A program made the translations under genes and the position numbers. This document shows positions 6,639 to 6,919 of a stretch of DNA of 6,919 nucleotides, one piece after another. The notes under the pieces were generated by a model, which saw nothing but the letters and a program-made list of their open reading frames with translations, searched no databases and was not told the origin of the DNA. The first letter of the stretch is position 1. Each line of letters opens with the position of its first letter. This DNA is from Sphingomonadales bacterium (GTDB lineage Bacteria > Pseudomonadota > Alphaproteobacteria > Sphingomonadales > Sphingomonadaceae), in NCBI GenBank assembly GCA_028868335.1, contig JAGWUU010000175.1:1-6919 (forward strand), given 5' to 3'.

Positions 6639-6644
6639 GGAGAG
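6639..6644 (+). promoter_or_regulatory. Ribosome binding site of rne
   Basis: GGAGAG ends 6 nt before the ATG at 6651 and fixes the rne start. The spacer is AU-rich (ATTTTA), unlike the GC-rich surroundings. Confidence 0.7.
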
Positions 6645-6650
6645 ATTTTA

Positions 6651-6919
6651 ATGACAACGCGCATGCTGATCGATGCGCGCCACCCGGAAGAGACCCGGGT
6701 GGCGGTGCTAAAGGGCAACCGGATTGACGAATTCGACTTTGAATCTGCCGAACACAAGCAGATCAAGGGCAACATCTACCTGGCCAAGGTTACCCGCGTA
6801 GAGCCGTCGTTGCAGGCGGCCTTCGTTGATTTCGGCGGCAATCGCCATGGCTTCCTGGCCTTCAGCGAAATCCACCCGGACTATTACCAGATCCCCAAGG
6901 AAGACCGTGAGGCCTTGCT
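6651..6919 (+). CDS. rne: Ribonuclease E (partial, N-terminus only)
   Basis: RNase E is the main endoribonuclease for mRNA decay and for processing of rRNA and tRNA, and the scaffold of the degradosome. The 89 complete codons present (MTTRMLIDARHPEE onward) align by eye with the E. coli start (M-K-R-M-L-I-N-A). The beginning of the S1 RNA-binding domain is clear: K39-G-N-I-Y, then TRVEPSLQAAFVDFG (48-62) and RHGFL (65-69). The rest, including the catalytic DNase I-like part and the C-terminal scaffold, lies beyond the window. RNase G shares this start, but the N-terminal match and the divergent amidase neighbour fit RNase E better. It is read away from the amidase cluster, and the long region upstream suggests a leader that could allow autoregulation. 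Confidence 0.93.
   Translation, partial: MTTRMLIDARHPEETRVAVLKGNRIDEFDFESAEHKQIKGNIYLAKVTRVEPSLQAAFVDFGGNRHGFLAFSEIHPDYYQIPKEDREAL

Larger units (their letters stand above)
6147..6650. other. Intergenic region between divergent amidase and rne genes; probable rne leader
   Basis: About 500 bp without a convincing gene. It must contain the promoter of the minus-strand amidase cluster and, unless rne is read from elsewhere, the promoter and 5' leader of rne. Several hairpins can be drawn on the + strand: 6258-6275, 6418-6434 (GCA G CCC ATC GGG G TGC) and 6546-6570. In E. coli the rne mRNA has a long structured leader through which RNase E controls its own level. An equivalent role here is inference. 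A U-rich GAUUUUA just before the start codon fits the loose RNase E cleavage preference (RN/WUU). Open frames in this stretch do not look like proteins. Confidence 0.6.

Noticed and set aside
6241..6657. Minus-strand open frame of 138 codons in the amidase-rne gap
   Set aside because: No recognisable motif, Arg/Ala/Pro/Cys-rich shadow-like composition, and it would run over the rne start and ribosome binding site. Conservation in relatives would change this view.
6389..6727. + strand open frame of 112 codons reaching into rne
   Set aside because: Overlaps the rne start by 77 nt in another frame, no convincing ribosome binding site, and no protein-like pattern. A short regulatory upstream frame remains possible but is unsupported.
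1..6919. CRISPR array, insertion sequence, tRNA or intrinsic terminators
   Set aside because: No regularly spaced repeats, transposase-like frame, tRNA cloverleaf or GC stem followed by a T-run was seen on either strand by eye.

Overview
The window looks like a core chromosomal region of a GC-rich alphaproteobacterium, most likely of the order Sphingomonadales. This assignment comes from the overall protein flavour and from the gene order, in which rne is divergent from an amidase, a PBP1A and prfB, an arrangement I recall from several alphaproteobacteria. It is inferred from memory, not from a search. I saw no mobile element, CRISPR array, rRNA or tRNA.

Layout, right to left for the minus-strand block: at 6651-6919 the + strand carries the first 89 codons of rne (RNase E), cut by the window edge. 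A non-coding stretch of about 500 bp (6147-6650) separates it from a divergent minus-strand gene cluster: an exported N-acetylmuramoyl-L-alanine amidase (5247-6146), a class A penicillin-binding protein 1A (2569-5169), an exported PrxQ/BCP-like peroxiredoxin (1969-2526), peptide chain release factor 2 (751-1878), and a predicted lipoprotein with a SAM-methyltransferase fold (20-754). The first codons of a further gene (1-23) overlap the stop of the methyltransferase gene. Gaps inside the cluster are 77, 42 and 90 bp, followed by two 4-nt stop/start overlaps, so the last three genes are probably translationally coupled.

Functionally the cluster pairs peptidoglycan synthesis (PBP1A) and peptidoglycan cleavage (amidase) with a thiol peroxidase in the same compartment, then with translation termination. 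The conserved core (rne, amidase, mrcA, prfB) is housekeeping. The peroxiredoxin and the lipidated methyltransferase are the less expected members.

Nothing here is clearly a new system. The points most worth checking are: a methyltransferase that appears to be exported although its cofactor is cytoplasmic; the CTT-GAC remnant in prfB exactly where other bacteria have the programmed frameshift; an amidase that keeps the AmiB/C-type inhibitory segment but has no AMIN domain; and the long, hairpin-containing leader of rne.
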